Of a DNA stretch of 64,000 nucleotides, positions 62,663 to 64,000 are shown in pieces. The DNA comes from Candidatus Freyarchaeota archaeon (GTDB lineage Archaea > Asgardarchaeota > Jordiarchaeia > Jordiarchaeales > Jordiarchaeaceae), in NCBI GenBank assembly GCA_030587365.1, contig JAUQZE010000007.1, positions 1 to 64,000 on the forward strand, read 5' to 3'. The first letter of the stretch is position 1. Every line of letters begins with the position of its first letter. The position numbers and the translations under genes were made by a program. The notes under the pieces are model-generated. The model made no database searches. It was given only the letters and a program-made list of their open reading frames with translations, and was not told the DNA's origin.

Positions 62663-63988
62663 TTATATTTTGAGTTCTTTGCTCTTGGATAAAACCATGG
62701 GTGTTATTATTTCTAGGTTGAATTTGATGTAGCTTTGTTGTTCGGAGACTACTGCAACTATTTCTTCCTTGGGGGTTACTGGCGCAAATAGAATCTCGTC
62801 TTTGTCTCTTATCACGCACCATAGGTCTTTGTTAGGGTAGTTGAGAAACTTTACGTTTCCCTGTCTTGAGAAGTGTTTAATGACTGATTCAAAAACTCTC
62901 ATGTCAATGTTCGAAGCGATGGTTGTTTTGAAATCTTTAACATTAAGCAACTCCTCCAAAATTTCGGGAATAAGCTCTGGGGATATTATCATCATACTTT
63001 TCTTAGTCCTTCTCGCCATAGATTTGGTATGAGCTATAATTGCCTTCTCGCCTGTTAAGGACCATGTTTTAACATCTGGGATGAAGGAGTTATAAGAGGT
63101 TTCCCATATTTTTCTTAGAATTTCCTCTCTTCTTCCGACGTGAGAGGTGATACTTGCGGATTTATCGATTATATCTCTAATGTTTTTATCTACAGTGTCC
63201 TTCGATTCTGTGTAACTTTTAGTTATGATTGAGGCTATTTTTTCCTCGAAGGGGCTGAGTTCTTCTATGTAGGGTTCGGTTTTTTGGTTTATGGAGTTAG
63301 TGAGGTTATCATAGAGCTCGTCGATCATTTTATCGTATTCAAAGGCATTGCTCTGCAGCATTTGAGCGAGTTTCTTTCTAAGATAGAGAACGCTGTACTC
63401 CAGCAGTTTTATCCTATTCCTAATGTTGTTTTTATATGTGGAAAAAAGTTCCTTTGATCCGCCCTCAAACGAGGATAGAGCTTCGTTAACGTTTTTAAAA
63501 GCGTTATCAACGTAGTTTCCAATTTCCTGCTCCAACTGGGCGCATACCTTTTCACAATCATCGTTATTAGTTCTAATTGCTTCCGAAATTCTATCAGTAA
63601 TTTTGGGCTCTATCAAGGGTAGTTTCGGCGTAATGTGTTCCTTAACTTTCTTTTCGACATTGCTGATCTCAGCTTTTACATTGTTGGTCTTTTCATCTAT
63701 GAACGTTGAGAGACTTTTAGTAATTCTTTCAGTAATCTCATTTGCTGAAGCAACCTGGTCAGAGAGCACTTTACGGTAATCAGCGTTCAAACTTTTAATC
63801 ATTTCATAAATGTTCTTGGTCTGTTCTTTCAATTCTTCAAGGAAGACGTCTCCTTTTAAAACTACACTGGTAAAAGCTCTTTTACGTGATCCTAAAGCAG
63901 ATGTGGAACGCGCCAAGTCCAAGGAAGCATTCTCTAAGCCTTCAATGATACTCTTTACTCGGGGTTCAAATGAAGTCAAAACATCCAA
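62663..63988 (-). CDS. Coiled-coil protein with C-terminal TrmB/PLD-like domain, possibly partial
   Basis: 441 residues from the ATG at 63988. The frame is open to the window edge, so the true start may lie outside. Residues 1-300 are a long helical coiled coil with heptad patterns ('EELKEQTKNIYEMIKSLNADYR'). The last 130 residues ('GEKAIIAHTKSMARRTKKSMMIISPELIPEILEELL', 'VKFLNYPNKDLWCVIRDKDEILFAPVTP') resemble the effector domain of TrmB-type regulators, a PLD-like fold. The N-terminal HTH of TrmB is absent. Its role may be structural or in sensing; unknown. Confidence 0.65.
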   Translation of the reverse strand: MDVLTSFEPRVKSIIEGLENASLDLARSTSALGSRKRAFTSVVLKGDVFLEELKEQTKNIYEMIKSLNADYRKVLSDQVASANEITERITKSLSTFIDEKTNNVKAEISNVEKKVKEHITPKLPLIEPKITDRISEAIRTNNDDCEKVCAQLEQEIGNYVDNAFKNVNEALSSFEGGSKELFSTYKNNIRNRIKLLEYSVLYLRKKLAQMLQSNAFEYDKMIDELYDNLTNSINQKTEPYIEELSPFEEKIASIITKSYTESKDTVDKNIRDIIDKSASITSHVGRREEILRKIWETSYNSFIPDVKTWSLTGEKAIIAHTKSMARRTKKSMMIISPELIPEILEELLNVKDFKTTIASNIDMRVFESVIKHFSRQGNVKFLNYPNKDLWCVIRDKDEILFAPVTPKEEIVAVVSEQQSYIKFNLEIITPMVLSKSKELKI

Positions 63989-64000
63989 GTACTCGTTGCG

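Noticed and set aside
1..64000. tRNA, rRNA, SRP RNA and RNase P RNA genes
   Set aside because: No intergenic segment shows a T-loop (GTTCRA) with cloverleaf arms or the conserved cores of the large ncRNAs by eye.

Overview
The window is archaeal. It encodes transcription factor B, RNA polymerase subunit P (Rpo12), the recycling ATPase ABCE1, aIF1/SUI1, a type II methionine aminopeptidase, a beta-CASP (CPSF-like) nuclease, geranylgeranylglyceryl phosphate synthase, ribose-1,5-bisphosphate isomerase and the archaeal bifunctional FBP aldolase/phosphatase. The DNA is AT-rich. Starts are a mix of ATG, GTG and TTG, often behind GGAGG-type ribosome binding sites. Longin-like and roadblock modules, LURP-one-like proteins and IS605-type TnpB relics would fit a TACK-type lineage such as Bathyarchaeia, but that placement is inference.

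Layout. 0-4 kb is mobile-element debris: a truncated IS481-like transposase, an orphan ABC ATPase, and a frameshifted TnpB with an intact 3' hairpin lying between two copies of one promoter/RBS segment. 4-20 kb holds a DUF1512-like membrane protein, 6-phospho-3-hexuloisomerase, OsmC, a cysteine-cluster protein, a sugar epimerase, two LURP-one/scramblase-like proteins, aspartate kinase, a secreted subtilase and several unknowns. It also holds a structured leader that seems to bury the Shine-Dalgarno of a 36-residue ORF. 20-25 kb has purM next to a nucleobase permease, with TnpB C-terminal debris on both sides. 25-34 kb has longin-like and roadblock proteins, an ATP-grasp ligase, RNase Z-like, Lrp-like, R15P isomerase, GGGP synthase, PAC2, thymidylate kinase and a C/D-box sRNA. 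34-42 kb is information processing: map, CPSF-like nuclease, glyS, rpoP, a radical SAM/TRAM protein, aIF1, a zinc ribbon protein and TFB. 42-54 kb has a nitroreductase-SCP2 operon, a UbiA prenyltransferase, a HerA/VirB4-like ATPase, and the gluconeogenic set pgk, bacterial-type gap and fbp. The fbp reading frame is interrupted near its 3' end by a 73-nt structured insertion. 54-62 kb has an AAA+/winged-helix ATPase, ABCE1, a secreted Trp/Cys-rich micropeptide, and a lipoate module (LplA, two radical SAM enzymes of probable LipS1/LipS2 type, and a cysteine-bearing unknown). 62-64 kb has repeats, an IS605-end-like structured element and a coiled-coil/TrmB-like protein.

Together the metabolic genes point to gluconeogenesis (pgk, gap, fbp), ribulose-monophosphate sugar interconversion (hxlB), nucleotide salvage (R15P isomerase, purM, permease, tmk), archaeal lipid synthesis and lipoylation. 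Another visible property is a patchwork of strand-asymmetric base composition (GT-rich or AC-rich on one strand) that switches abruptly inside genes.
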